A DNA stretch of 38,557 bases from Hyphomicrobiaceae bacterium (GCA_900298995.1 OMIC01000004.1:1-38557); one strand, 5' to 3'; numbered from the stretch's first letter, positions 15,633 to 24,937 are shown. Numbers and translations: made by a program. The notes: generated from the letters alone by a model not told the origin.

Positions 15633-16865
15633 TCAGGCGGGGGCGAAGCGCGTCGCGCGCTGCTCGCGGATCGGCAGATGCACGATGAAGGCGAAGACGC
15701 CCAGCGCGACGCTGAGCCACCACACGATGTCATAGGAGCCGTACTGGTCATAGAGCCGCCCGCCCAGCCAGACGCCGAGGAAGGAGCCCAGCTGATGGCT
15801 CACGAACACGAATCCATAGAGAGTCGCCATGTAGCGTGTGCCGAACATCACCGTCACCAGTCCCATGGTGAGAGGCACGGTCGAGAGCCACAGGAGGCCC
15901 ATGGAAATGGTGAAGGCCAGGGTGGTGAGGTTGCTCACCGGCAGCAGCACGAAAGCCGCGACGATGCCCGAGCGCAGGAGATAGATGAAGGCAAGGGGCA
16001 CATGCTTCTGGTGGCGTCCGCCGATGATCCCTGCGGCGTAGGAACCGATGACGTTGAACAGCCCGATGAGTCCCATGGCGAAACCGGCGAATTCCTTCGA
16101 GATGCCATGCTCCGTCAGGTAGGGAGGCATGTGAACGACGATGAAGGCGAGCTGGAAGCCGCAGACGAAGAACCCCGATACCAGCAGCAGGTAGGAGCCA
16201 TGACCGAAGGCTGTGCCGATCGCCTGGCGCATGGTGAGGTCGGCCTCGCCTGCGGTGCGTGGCGCCGAGGAGGTATTCTGGATCATCAGCGGACTGGCGA
16301 ACAGGATGATCAGAAGGGAGAGCCCGGCCAGTATGATGAGCGCGTTCTGCCAGCCATAGGCCGAGATCAGGGCCGCGCCCAGCGGTGCGAAGATGAACTG
16401 CCCCATCGAGCCTGAGGCCGTGGCGATGCCGAAGGCCCAGCTCCGCCGCTCCGGAGGCACGATGCGCCCGAGTGCCGCCATGACGATCGAGAAAGAGGAG
16501 AAGGCAACGCCGACGCCTACCAGAAGCCCGCCGCCCACATTGAACATGAACGGTGTCTCGGTGAAGGCCATCATCAGCACGCCGATGCAGTAGATCACCG
16601 CACCGGCCATCAGCACGCGCGCCGAGCCGTAGCGATCGGCCAGCATTCCGGCCACGGGGGTCGCAAGGCCCCAGACCAGGTTGTGTACCGCCATGGCGAA
16701 GGAGAAGATCTCGCGTGGCCAGCCATGTGCGTCCGAGATCGGCACGGTAAAGAAGCCGAAGGTGGAGCGCACGCCGAAATTGACGATCGCCACGAGACAG
16801 CCTGCAACGATCAGGGCCGTCGTCGTCTGATACCAGGAGAGGGCGCGGGAGGCTGGTGTGCTCAT
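15633..16865 (-). CDS. MFS transporter, OFA/monocarboxylate-like
   Basis: This 410-residue inner-membrane protein has about twelve helices. The N-terminal half shows FGVRSTFGFFTVPISDAHGW followed by GLATPVAGMLADRYGSARVL (MFS motif A position), a pattern common in bacterial relatives of monocarboxylate and oxalate:formate transporters. The C-terminal half has SHQLGSFLGVWLGGRLYDQYG. Its ATG at 16865 overlaps the stop of the fused DMT gene by four bases (ATGA), so the two are translationally coupled. Substrate unknown; organic acids are a family-based guess. Confidence 0.87.
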   Translation of the reverse strand: MSTPASRALSWYQTTTALIVAGCLVAIVNFGVRSTFGFFTVPISDAHGWPREIFSFAMAVHNLVWGLATPVAGMLADRYGSARVLMAGAVIYCIGVLMMAFTETPFMFNVGGGLLVGVGVAFSSFSIVMAALGRIVPPERRSWAFGIATASGSMGQFIFAPLGAALISAYGWQNALIILAGLSLLIILFASPLMIQNTSSAPRTAGEADLTMRQAIGTAFGHGSYLLLVSGFFVCGFQLAFIVVHMPPYLTEHGISKEFAGFAMGLIGLFNVIGSYAAGIIGGRHQKHVPLAFIYLLRSGIVAAFVLLPVSNLTTLAFTISMGLLWLSTVPLTMGLVTVMFGTRYMATLYGFVFVSHQLGSFLGVWLGGRLYDQYGSYDIVWWLSVALGVFAFIVHLPIREQRATRFAPA

Positions 16866-18667
16866 CCCGCTTCCCTAACCGGGCCGGTGTCGTCGTTCAA
16901 ACGCGTTCTCTGCATGCGGGGTCCGAACTGGGCGATGGCAACGCCCAGGATGATCATCCCGCCGCCTGCCAGCAGCGGCCAGGTGAGTTGCTCGCCGAGA
17001 AGCAGCATGCCCCCCAGCGCCGCCACCACCGGCTGGACATAGAGGAAGACACCGGCGACCGCGCTTTCCATCCTGGACAGTCCGAAATTCCAGGCCGCCG
17101 TTGATAGAAAGGTTCCGAAGACCACAACGAAGCCCACGGCGAGCCAGTCGGTGGCGTCCATGCCAGCTAGCGCGAGCGGGAAAGCGGGCGTCACGAAGAT
17201 CGGCATCGGCAGGGCCGAGATGGCCATGGCGAGGCAGGCCACCGGCAATGCGCCATATTTCTGCGTGGAGGGCCGGATCACCACCGTGTAGATGCCCCAG
17301 CCCATGGTCGAGAGCGTCACCAGCACCAGCCCGAGCAGCGAGACATCACCCGATGGCGTGAGCGTGCTGCCCAGCATCAGGGCAGCCGTACCGAGCACCG
17401 CCACGCAGAGCCCGGCGATCAGCCAGCCGGTCAGGCGTTCGCCGGTGAGCAGCACGGCGAACAGCGCGATGAACACCGGCTCGAGACCAAACAGCAGGCC
17501 GGTCCAGCTGGCCGGCACGCTTTGCATGCCATAGGCCGCGAGGATCTGATAGCCGAGATTGCCGGCGAGGCTGGCAATGGCGATGCGCAGCCAGTGGCGC
17601 CAGGCGATCGGCCTCACACCCGTGAACAGCACGACGACCGCCGCCAGAAGTCCTGCCGGATAGAGCCGCAGCACCATCGCCGTCTGGGGCGAGAGTTCAG
17701 TGATCAGATGGCGCATGGCGACGGGGATCAGTCCCCACATGGTGACCGCGAACAGAACCGCTGCGAGTGCCGCGAGCCGGCCGCTCATCTTCATTCGCCC
17801 GCCGAACTGCGCCACCGCTACGCCGGTGAGGATCAGGCCGCCGCCGATTACCATGCCCGGTGTCACCCGTTCGCCCAGCATCAGCGCGCCCGCCAACACG
17901 CCGATGGGCGGCACCAGATAGAGGAAGGCGCCCGCCGCCGCGGCTGGCAGCCGTGCGGAGCCATAGTTCCACGTCACCATGGTGAGCGCCGTCACGAACA
18001 CCACGAGATAGGCCATTTCCAGCCACAGGCGCGGGGTCATCTCCGCAAGGGTCGTGAGCGTTGCGGGCCGGCCAAGCAGCAGCACCAGCGCCAGCGAGGT
18101 GATGACCACCGACAGCGCCGTCGTGGGCAGCGAGCCATAGCGTTGCGCCAGCGGCTTGCTGGCCACCGCATAGATCGCCCAGCAGGTGCCCGAGACGAAG
18201 ATCATGGCGCAGCCCGTGAGGAACTGCAGGGGCTCGCCCGTCATGCCGAGGTCATTCCAGACGAGGAACACGATGCCGGCAAAGCCGATGGCCAGCCCCG
18301 CCGTTGTGGCGGGGGTCAGGCGCTCGCCGGCAGCGAGCGTGCCGATGAGCGCGATGAGCAGCGGCTGGGTGCCGATGATGAGGCTCCCTGTTCCGGCGTT
18401 GATGCGCTCGAAGCCGAAGGCCGAGCCAAGATTATAGGCCGTGAACCCGGCGAGCGAGACGAACAGCATGCGCGGCCAGTCGCGCCGCGCGATGCGCCAG
18501 CCGCCCGTCGTCACCAGCACGATCAGGAACAGCACGCCGACCAGGGCATAGCGGATAGCGAGGTGATCGGCCGGGCCCAGCGCCAGCGACAGCGAGCGGA
18601 AGAACACGGGGCTCACGCCCCACACGATCATGGTGAAGAGCAGGGCGAGAATTGCGGGGAACTGCAT
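16862..18667 (-). CDS. double EamA/DMT transporter: two complete ten-helix units fused in one protein
   Basis: The 601-residue frame contains two full drug/metabolite transporter units, four EamA domains and about twenty helices. Unit 1 (1-291) begins MQFPAILALLFTMIVWGVSP and ends GVAVAQFGGR; unit 2 (292-601) begins MKMSGRLAALAAVLFAVTMW and ends GVAIAQFGPRMQ. There is no linker: the end of one unit runs directly into what looks like the start of the next, with ATG codons at 17794 and 17788. Most family members have about 300 residues, so this looks like two adjacent genes joined by loss of a stop codon. Internal initiation giving a separate 310-residue second protein is possible, but no strong ribosome site is seen. 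The gene starts four bases behind the third DMT gene. Likely an exporter of metabolites or amino acids; substrate unknown. Confidence 0.85.
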   Translation of the reverse strand: MQFPAILALLFTMIVWGVSPVFFRSLSLALGPADHLAIRYALVGVLFLIVLVTTGGWRIARRDWPRMLFVSLAGFTAYNLGSAFGFERINAGTGSLIIGTQPLLIALIGTLAAGERLTPATTAGLAIGFAGIVFLVWNDLGMTGEPLQFLTGCAMIFVSGTCWAIYAVASKPLAQRYGSLPTTALSVVITSLALVLLLGRPATLTTLAEMTPRLWLEMAYLVVFVTALTMVTWNYGSARLPAAAAGAFLYLVPPIGVLAGALMLGERVTPGMVIGGGLILTGVAVAQFGGRMKMSGRLAALAAVLFAVTMWGLIPVAMRHLITELSPQTAMVLRLYPAGLLAAVVVLFTGVRPIAWRHWLRIAIASLAGNLGYQILAAYGMQSVPASWTGLLFGLEPVFIALFAVLLTGERLTGWLIAGLCVAVLGTAALMLGSTLTPSGDVSLLGLVLVTLSTMGWGIYTVVIRPSTQKYGALPVACLAMAISALPMPIFVTPAFPLALAGMDATDWLAVGFVVVFGTFLSTAAWNFGLSRMESAVAGVFLYVQPVVAALGGMLLLGEQLTWPLLAGGGMIILGVAIAQFGPRMQRTRLNDDTGPVREAG

Positions 18668-18671
18668 CGCG

Positions 18672-19565
18672 TCAGCGCCGCGCGAGCTTCGGGCCGAACT
18701 GCACGGCGGCCACGCCCGCGAGCATGATGAGGCCGCCCGCCACCACATGTACGGTCACCTGCTCGCCGAGCATCAGCGCGCCGGCCGCCACCGCCACCAC
18801 CGGGATGATATAGAGGAACGATCCCACGGCCGTGCTCGGGAGATGTGCGGCGCCATAGTTCCACAGCATCGTGCCGCCGAGCCCCGTCGCCGTCACCAGA
18901 TAGGCGACCTCCAGCCACTGCCGGGCGTCGAGCCGCAGAGCCAGCCGGGGCAGGGGTTCGCTGGCCAGCCCGAGCATCAGGGGTGCTGCGATGAGCATGG
19001 TCACCGCCGTCACGGTGAAGCTGCTGTGGCGCGTGAGCAGCGGCTTGGTGGCGATGGTGTAGATGGCCCAGCCGAGGCAGCACAGCACGAGATAGATGAT
19101 GCCGCGGCCCGGCACCGCCTGCGGCGTTGCGGCGGTGATGTCGGGCCAGAACAGCACCAGCGAGCCCATGATCGCGATTGCCACTCCGGCCAGCACATGT
19201 CGGTTGAGTTTCTCGCCCAGCACCAGTGCCGCCAGCAGGGCGATCATCAGCGGCTCGATCATGGTGACGAGCGTACCCACCCCGGCGGGCACCAGTTCGA
19301 AGCCGGCATTCACGAACCAGTTGTAGCCAGCCATGCCTGCGAGGCCTGCGATCAGGAAGCGTGGCCAGTCCCGGCGCGGAATGCGCCAGCCGCCGGTCCA
19401 CGCCAGTCCCGCGGCATTGATCGCCGTCAGGAACACATAGCGCATGGCGAGCGAGTTTTCCGGGCTGAGCGACAGCGCCAGCGTGCGCATGAACACGGGC
19501 GAACAGCCCCACAGCACCATGGCGGCGGTGAGGGCGAGGACGGCGCGTGTGCGGGTGCTGGGCAT
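18672..19565 (-). CDS. EamA/DMT family transporter
   Basis: This 297-residue inner-membrane protein has ten helices in two EamA repeats. It starts MPSTRTRAVLALTAAMVLWG and ends GVAAVQFGPKLARR. It shares the loop GGWRIPRRDWPRFL with unit 1 of the next gene (GGWRIARRDWPRML), and all three units end in GVA..QFG, so they arose by tandem duplication. An in-frame TTG at 19616 would add 17 residues with no family counterpart; the ATG at 19565 gives the normal length. It is the first gene of the DMT / double DMT / MFS / small protein operon and is divergent from the TPR gene at 19664. Confidence 0.87.
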   Translation of the reverse strand: MPSTRTRAVLALTAAMVLWGCSPVFMRTLALSLSPENSLAMRYVFLTAINAAGLAWTGGWRIPRRDWPRFLIAGLAGMAGYNWFVNAGFELVPAGVGTLVTMIEPLMIALLAALVLGEKLNRHVLAGVAIAIMGSLVLFWPDITAATPQAVPGRGIIYLVLCCLGWAIYTIATKPLLTRHSSFTVTAVTMLIAAPLMLGLASEPLPRLALRLDARQWLEVAYLVTATGLGGTMLWNYGAAHLPSTAVGSFLYIIPVVAVAAGALMLGEQVTVHVVAGGLIMLAGVAAVQFGPKLARR

Positions 19566-19663
19566 GAACAGTCCGGTGGGACTTCGTTCCCTGCCCGAAC
19601 TGTCCGCTGCGGTCAACCAGTGCCTGCTTGCGCGCCATGCGGCATGGGGCTAGCAGGAGGGCG

Positions 19664-20182
19664 ATGAGGACACGTCTCGCAAGCCTGGCCCTGTTCGCCT
19701 GCCTTTCCGCCGCCTGGGCGGGCGATGCGGCCGGTGATCTCGCAGCCGGGCGTCAGGCCCTCGAGCGCCGCGACGTGGTGGCGGCGATGGAGGCCTTCAC
19801 GGCGGCGCTGGAGGTCGATCCCGGCAATGCCGAGGCCGCCTATGAGCGTGGCCGCCTGCTGGCGCTCATCGGGGAGCCTGCCCGTGCGGTCGCGGATTTC
19901 ACCGCCGCCATCCTCAGCCGGCCGGATTATGGGCGCGCCTATGTGGGTCGCGCCGAGGCAAAGCTCACGCTCAAGGACGGCAAGAGCGCCATCGCCGATT
20001 TCGACCGGGCGATCGAGGTCGCGCCCGGCGATGCCGATGTCCATGTCGCGCGCGCCACCTTCCGCCTCAGGATCGGCAACCTGCCCGGCGCGCGCGCGGA
20101 TCTCGTCGCGGCCCGGGCCGTCGCCGACCCGGCGACCGCTGCGCGCATCGACGTCATGCTGACGAAACTGGGCGGCGGCTAG
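19664..20182 (+). CDS. secreted tetratricopeptide-repeat protein
   Basis: The product has 172 residues. A signal peptide (about 1-20, LASLALFACLSAAWA) is followed by about three to four TPR units, for example AMEAFTAALEVDPGNAEAAY, AVADFTAAILSRPDYGRAYV and AIADFDRAIEVAPGDADVHV. It is probably a periplasmic protein-protein interaction scaffold. The ATG at 19664 was chosen because AGGAGG stands at ideal distance before it and the signal peptide then begins at the N-terminus; an upstream TTG (19628) has neither. It is a single gene between divergent DMT and convergent uvrD genes. Confidence 0.85.
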   Translation: MRTRLASLALFACLSAAWAGDAAGDLAAGRQALERRDVVAAMEAFTAALEVDPGNAEAAYERGRLLALIGEPARAVADFTAAILSRPDYGRAYVGRAEAKLTLKDGKSAIADFDRAIEVAPGDADVHVARATFRLRIGNLPGARADLVAARAVADPATAARIDVMLTKLGGG

Positions 20183-20189
20183 TCCCGCC

Positions 20190-22541
20190 TCAGGCGCGGG
20201 TGACGAAGCTGTCGATCACCCGCTTCTCGCCCGCCTTGTCGAAGTCGATGGTGAGCTTGTTGCCCTCCACGGCGCGGATCAGGCCATAGCCGAACTTGTC
20301 ATGGAACACCCGCTCGCCCGTGGCGTAGCGCACGGCCTCGCTGTCGCGCGCCACCATCTCGCCCGCGCCGAAGCGCGGCGTCGAGCGCGCCGATGTGCCG
20401 GCACTCCAGCGCGCCTGGGCGCGCTGCCAGCCCGGGGTCTCGTAGCTGGCGTTGAAGGGCTGCGTCACATCGTCGAAGCGGCTCTGGCCATAGCTGCCCA
20501 GCCCGTGCCCGCCATAGCTCGTGGCCATCGCCGCCACTTCCACATGGGCCTCGGGCAGTTCGTCGATGAAGCGCGAGGGTAGGGCCGATTGCCAGAGATT
20601 GTGCACCCGTCGGTTCTGCGCGAAGGAGATGAAGGCGCGCGCCTTGGCGCGGGTGATGCCGACATAGGCGAGGCGGCGCTCTTCCTCGAGTCCCGCGCGG
20701 CCCTTCTCGTCGAGCGAACGCTGGCTGGGAAACAGGCCTTCCTCCCATCCGGGCAGGAACACGGTTCCGAATTCGAGCCCCTTGGCGGCGTGCATGGTCA
20801 TGATGTTGACCTTGTCCTCCTCGGCGGATTGTTCCACATCCATGACCAGCGCGATGTGTTCCAGAAACCCGCCGAGATTCTCGAACTCGCCCATCGAGCG
20901 GACGAGCTCCTTGAGGTTTTCGAGCCGGCCCTGCGCCTCGGGGCTCTTGTCGGCCTGCCACATGCCGGTATAGCCGGATTCATCGAGCACGATCTCGGCA
21001 AGCTCCGTGTGCGGAAGCGTATCGGCCATCTGCCGCCAGCGGCCAAAACTGTCGATGAGCTGGCGCAGCGCGGTGCGGGTCTTGGCGGGCAGTTCGGCGG
21101 TGAGGCTGATCTCGTCCGCCGCCCGGTAGAGCGGCAGGCCCCGGGCGCGGGCCAGCGCGTGCATGCGCTTGACCGAGCTCTCGCCGATGCCGCGCTTGGG
21201 CACATTGATGATGCGCTCGAAGGCGAGGTCGTTGTCGGGCGAGGCCACGATCTTGAGATAGGCCAGCGCGTCACGGATTTCGGCACGTTCATAGAAGCGC
21301 GGGCCCCCGACCACCCGGTAGGGCACGCCCAGCGTGATGAAGCGGTCCTCGAAGGCGCGCATCTGGAAGGAGGCGCGCACCAGGATCGCCATGTCGTTCA
21401 GCCGCTCGCCCTTGCGCTGGAGGCTTTCGATGTCGTCACCGATGACCCGCGCCTCCTCGTCGCCGTCCCAGTGGGCGCGCACGCTCACCGTCTCGCCGTT
21501 CTCGCGGTCGGTGTGCAGTGTCTTGCCCAGCCGGCTCTCGTTCCTGGCGATGAGGCCGGAGGCCGCACCGAGGATCTGCGGCGTCGAGCGATAATTGCGT
21601 TCGAGCCTTATGACGCGCGCGCCCGGAAAATCCTTCTCGAAGCGCAGGATGTTGTCCACCTCCGCGCCACGCCAGCCATAGATCGACTGGTCGTCATCGC
21701 CCACGCAGCAGATGTTGCGGTGGCCCTGGGCGAGCAGCCTGAGCCAGAGATATTGCGCCACGTTGGTGTCCTGATACTCGTCCACCAGCATGTATTTGAA
21801 GCGCCGCTGATAGTCCTTCAGCACCTCCGGGTGCTCCTGGAAGATGCGCAGCACCTCGAGCAGCAGGTCGCCGAAGTCGGCCGCGTTGACCACCTTCAGG
21901 CGCTGCTGGTACTCGCCATAGAGCTTGGCGCCGAGGCCGTTGGCGAAGCCCTGGGCCTCGCCGTGGGGCACGCGCGGCGGCGTCAGGCCGCGGTTCTTCC
22001 AGCCGTCGATCATGGCTGCCAGCTGGCGGGCGGGCCAGCGCTTCTCGTCCACGTCATGGGCCTCCAGCAACTGCTTGAGCAGCCGGATCTGGTCGTCTGT
22101 GTCGAGTATGGTGAAGCCGGAACGCAGGCCTGCCAGTTCGGCATGGTTGCGCAGGATCTTGACGCCGATCGCGTGGAAGGTGCCGAGCCAGCCCATGCCC
22201 TCCACCGCGCCACCGATCAGTGCGCCGATCCGGTCGCGCATCTCGCGGGCCGCCTTGTTCGTGAAGGTGACGGCGAGGATCTGCGAGGGCCAGGCCTTGC
22301 CGCTCGCGAGGATATGGGCCAGCCGGGTGGTCAGCACGCGGGTCTTGCCGGTGCCCGCCCCGGCCAGGACCAGGAGCGGCCCCTCGGTCACTTCAACCGC
22401 CGCCCGCTGTTCGGGGTTCAGCCCCCTGAGATAGGGGGCGTCGGCCTGGGCAAGCGCACGCTGCGCCAGCCCGCCGGGCCGGATCACGGGGGCGGGTGGC
22501 TCGTCGCCAAAGTCGCCGAGGTCGAAGGGCTTGCTGCTCAT
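20190..22541 (-). CDS. uvrD: UvrD/PcrA-type ATP-dependent DNA helicase
   Basis: This 783-residue SF1A 3'-5' helicase acts in nucleotide excision and mismatch repair and in clearing stalled forks. Visible motifs in order are the Q motif LNPEQRAAV (41-49), Walker A LAGAGTGKT (to residue 67), Ia AVTFTNKAAREM, Walker B LVDEYQDTN (252-260), motif III GDDDQSIYGWRGA (from 281), motif IV RLERNYRST, motif V TMHAAKGLEF and motif VI RRLAYVGITRAK. The C-terminal 60 residues form the Tudor-like polymerase-interaction domain (VFHDKFGYGLIRAVEGNKL). A TATATA box-like element lies about 25 bases upstream of the ATG. The N-terminal 40 residues are an acidic, proline-containing tail. UvrD and PcrA are hard to tell apart here. 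Confidence 0.95.
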   Translation of the reverse strand: MSSKPFDLGDFGDEPPAPVIRPGGLAQRALAQADAPYLRGLNPEQRAAVEVTEGPLLVLAGAGTGKTRVLTTRLAHILASGKAWPSQILAVTFTNKAAREMRDRIGALIGGAVEGMGWLGTFHAIGVKILRNHAELAGLRSGFTILDTDDQIRLLKQLLEAHDVDEKRWPARQLAAMIDGWKNRGLTPPRVPHGEAQGFANGLGAKLYGEYQQRLKVVNAADFGDLLLEVLRIFQEHPEVLKDYQRRFKYMLVDEYQDTNVAQYLWLRLLAQGHRNICCVGDDDQSIYGWRGAEVDNILRFEKDFPGARVIRLERNYRSTPQILGAASGLIARNESRLGKTLHTDRENGETVSVRAHWDGDEEARVIGDDIESLQRKGERLNDMAILVRASFQMRAFEDRFITLGVPYRVVGGPRFYERAEIRDALAYLKIVASPDNDLAFERIINVPKRGIGESSVKRMHALARARGLPLYRAADEISLTAELPAKTRTALRQLIDSFGRWRQMADTLPHTELAEIVLDESGYTGMWQADKSPEAQGRLENLKELVRSMGEFENLGGFLEHIALVMDVEQSAEEDKVNIMTMHAAKGLEFGTVFLPGWEEGLFPSQRSLDEKGRAGLEEERRLAYVGITRAKARAFISFAQNRRVHNLWQSALPSRFIDELPEAHVEVAAMATSYGGHGLGSYGQSRFDDVTQPFNASYETPGWQRAQARWSAGTSARSTPRFGAGEMVARDSEAVRYATGERVFHDKFGYGLIRAVEGNKLTIDFDKAGEKRVIDSFVTRA

Positions 22542-22721
22542 CAGGTCCGATTCTCTCGGGACCTATATAGCAACGACGGGAACGAAATGCGAAACCGGGG
22601 GGCGGGGGATCGGCACGAATGCCTCGCCCCCTTCACCCCCGGGCGTCGACCCGGGGTTTTCTTCAGGATCAGTTGCCGCTGGCGTGCTGCGTGGCCGAAG
22701 GTGTGGGGGCTCGGATCCCCG

Positions 22722-22910
22722 TCAGGCGGCCCGCGGGGTCGGGGTCTGGCCGATGCGGCGCACGGTTTGCTGCACCTCGCGCCAGGCTTCGGCGATTTCC
22801 ATGTCGCCCATGCGCTCGCTCATCAGCGCGTGCCGGGCCGCCTCTGACTCCGCATATTTTCCGTGCACGAAAACAAGGGCTTCAGCAAGAATGTTCAGAT
22901 TGCCGTTCAT
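22722..22910 (-). CDS. small hypothetical protein (62 aa)
   Basis: The family is not recognised. The product is predicted all-helical, soluble and charged: MNGNLNILAEALVFVHGKYA, then SEAARHALMSERMGDMEIAE and AWREVQQTVRRIG. GGGAGA stands nine bases before the ATG at 22910. A start at 22976 would add 22 residues of poor composition. It lies between the thioesterase and uvrD in the same direction, 84 bases behind the former. The heptad-like pattern suggests a helical hairpin. Nothing was found in 22542-22721 between it and uvrD besides the uvrD promoter area. Confidence 0.55.
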   Translation of the reverse strand: MNGNLNILAEALVFVHGKYAESEAARHALMSERMGDMEIAEAWREVQQTVRRIGQTPTPRAA

Positions 22911-22993
22911 GATTTGCCATCTCCCGTGATTCGATGTCGATGCAGCCTTGATGGCCTCCGGGGATTGCGGGAACATGACGAAGTCGTGAGCGA

Positions 22994-23479
22994 TTATGGC
23001 TTCTTCGGGATCGCAATGCGGTGGCCGACCTGGGGCGGCACCGGCAGCGACCGGTGGGCGTCGCGCATCGCCGCGATGTTCTGCTGGATATCCTGCGGAA
23101 ATGGCGCGGATTTCTTGAGGCGCATGTCGATGTGCATGATGATGATCTCGACCACGCAGGCCAGCCAGCCCTCGCGGGCGTGGTACATCTGCTGAACGTA
23201 GTGGACCCGCTTGGCGTCATGGTCAAGGAACTGGCTCTCGACCCGCACCTCGTCCCCGGCGTGCAGTTCGCGCACATAGGTATTGTGGCATTCCAGCGTG
23301 AAAAACGAGCAGTTGCGCTCCCGCACATAGTCGGCCCCGAGGCCCACGGCCGCGAACAGCTCATCGGCCGCCCGGTCGAACAGCACGTTGTAATAGGCCA
23401 TGTTGAAGTGGCCGTTGTAGTCGATCCAATGCTCCTCGACCCGCTGTGGGCGGCTGACGAAGGGGGCAGGATAAGCCAT
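22994..23479 (-). CDS. hotdog-fold acyl-CoA thioesterase
   Basis: The 161-residue protein belongs to the 4HBT-like single-hotdog thioesterases that hydrolyse acyl-CoA in the cytoplasm. The hallmark active-site stretch is HWIDYNGHFNMAYYNVLFD, with the catalytic aspartate and the NGHFN loop that caps the central helix. Then come the strands YVRELHAGDEVRVESQFLDH and GWLACVVEIIIMHIDM. This variant is seen in carnitine- and betaine-related catabolism as well as alone, so the substrate is open. The ATG at 23479 was chosen; the longer frame overlaps the divergent flavoprotein gene, only 35 bases away. Confidence 0.82.
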   Translation of the reverse strand: MAYPAPFVSRPQRVEEHWIDYNGHFNMAYYNVLFDRAADELFAAVGLGADYVRERNCSFFTLECHNTYVRELHAGDEVRVESQFLDHDAKRVHYVQQMYHAREGWLACVVEIIIMHIDMRLKKSAPFPQDIQQNIAAMRDAHRSLPVPPQVGHRIAIPKKP

Positions 23480-23514
23480 CGCAAAATCTCCGGTTTCTGC
23501 TAGTTTCCGAGTCC

Positions 23515-24906
23515 ATGGATACTCCCGCGACCAAGACCAGCACAACCCGAACCATCGCCGAGCTGCGCAGCTGGCTGGGCGAGCGGCTCTCAACCGCCCC
23601 CGCCGTCCGCGAGCAGCATGGGAAGGACCAGACCTGGAATCCCGGCGCCCCGCCCGATGCGGTCGCCTTCGTGACCGGCACCGCAGAGGTTCAGCGCATC
23701 GTCGCCACCTGTGCCGCCAACGGCACGCCGGTCATCCCCTATGGCACCGGCACCTCGCTCGAGGGACATTTCTCCGCCCCCCTCGGCGGCATCTCGATCG
23801 ACCTTTCGGGCATGAACCGCATCCTCGAGGTCAATGCCGCCGATCTCGACTGCCGCGTCGAGGCCGGGGTGACGCGCAAGCAGCTCAACACCCATCTGCG
23901 CGACCAGGGTCTCTTCTTTCCGGTTGATCCCGGCGCCGACGCAAGCATCGGCGGCATGACCGCGACACGTGCTTCGGGCACCAACGCCGTGCGCTACGGC
24001 ACCATGCGTGAGAACGTTCTGAACGTCACCGCCGTCATGGCAAATGGCGAGATCATCCGCACCGGCAGCCGCGCCCGCAAGTCTTCCGCCGGCTATGATC
24101 TGACACGGATTCTGGTTGGGTCCGAGGGTACGCTGGGCGTCATCACCGAGGTGGCGCTGAGGCTCTATGGCATTCCGGAATCGATTGTTTCCGCAGTCTG
24201 CCCGTTCCCGAGCGTTGAGGCCTGCTGCACCGCCACCATCACGGCGATCCAGATGGGCCTGCCGGTGGCGCGCATCGAACTGGTTGATTCTGAACATGTA
24301 AAGGCGTTCAACGCCTATTCCAATCTCGACCTCGCGGTTGCCCCGACCCTGTTCCTGGAGTTTCACGGCACCGCGGCGTCGGCGCAGGAACAGGCCGAGA
24401 CCTTCATGGCCATTGCGCAAGACCTGGGCGGCGGACCCTACCGCATGGCGACGCGGGAAGAAGACCGGCAGAAGCTCTGGCAAGCCCGTCATGATGCCTT
24501 CTGGGCAACCAAGGCGTTGATGCCCGGCAAGGAGTCGTTTGCCACTGACGTCTGCGTCCCGATCTCGCAACTCGCTGAATGTGTTACGGAAACTCAACGC
24601 GATCTGGCAGCCAACGGGCTGTATGGCCCGATTGTCGGGCATGTCGGCGATGGCAATTTTCATGTTGTCCTCTATTGCGACCGCAACGATGCCGAGGAGT
24701 TCCGCCGCGTGAAGGAGGTCTATGGCCGGATGATCGAGCGGGCCATCGCCATGGGCGGCACCTGCACCGGCGAGCATGGCATCGGCTCCGGAAAGCGCGC
24801 CTATCTTGAACGTGAACATGGTCCGGCGCTGGCCTTCATGCGCGAAGTCAAGCGTGCCTTCGACCCCGGAAACGTCATGAATCCGGGGAAGAACGCGGCC
24901 ATCTGA
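23515..24906 (+). CDS. FAD-linked D-lactate dehydrogenase (cytochrome)-type oxidoreductase
   Basis: The 463-residue protein has an N-terminal PCMH-type FAD-binding domain: PYGTGTSLEGH (75-85) binds the pyrophosphate, then PVDPGADASIGGM, RYGTMRENVLNV and YDLTRILVGSEGTLGVITE. The C-terminal FAD-oxidase domain has VGHVGDGNFHV (metal-binding histidines) and GTCTGEHGIGSGKR. This is the architecture of eukaryote-like D-lactate dehydrogenase and of GlcD/D-2-hydroxyglutarate dehydrogenases. GMTATRASGTNAVRYG favours the DLD group. It oxidises a D-2-hydroxyacid and passes electrons to cytochrome c or the quinone pool. Substrate assignment is by family resemblance. Confidence 0.85.
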   Translation: MDTPATKTSTTRTIAELRSWLGERLSTAPAVREQHGKDQTWNPGAPPDAVAFVTGTAEVQRIVATCAANGTPVIPYGTGTSLEGHFSAPLGGISIDLSGMNRILEVNAADLDCRVEAGVTRKQLNTHLRDQGLFFPVDPGADASIGGMTATRASGTNAVRYGTMRENVLNVTAVMANGEIIRTGSRARKSSAGYDLTRILVGSEGTLGVITEVALRLYGIPESIVSAVCPFPSVEACCTATITAIQMGLPVARIELVDSEHVKAFNAYSNLDLAVAPTLFLEFHGTAASAQEQAETFMAIAQDLGGGPYRMATREEDRQKLWQARHDAFWATKALMPGKESFATDVCVPISQLAECVTETQRDLAANGLYGPIVGHVGDGNFHVVLYCDRNDAEEFRRVKEVYGRMIERAIAMGGTCTGEHGIGSGKRAYLEREHGPALAFMREVKRAFDPGNVMNPGKNAAI

Positions 24907-24937
24907 TCGACAAAATGGACAGGCAACGGGTCTGGGC

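Noticed and set aside
17522-18727. 401-codon plus-strand frame opposite the DMT genes, and similar ones at 29178-30380 and 36-1229
   Set aside because: All are antisense to real genes and rich in Arg, His, Gly and Asp, the usual composition of reverse-strand shadows.
20589-22847. 752-codon open frame on the plus strand opposite uvrD
   Set aside because: It is the exact antisense of a fully motif-complete helicase; long shadow frames are expected in GC-rich DNA and the product has no recognisable domain.
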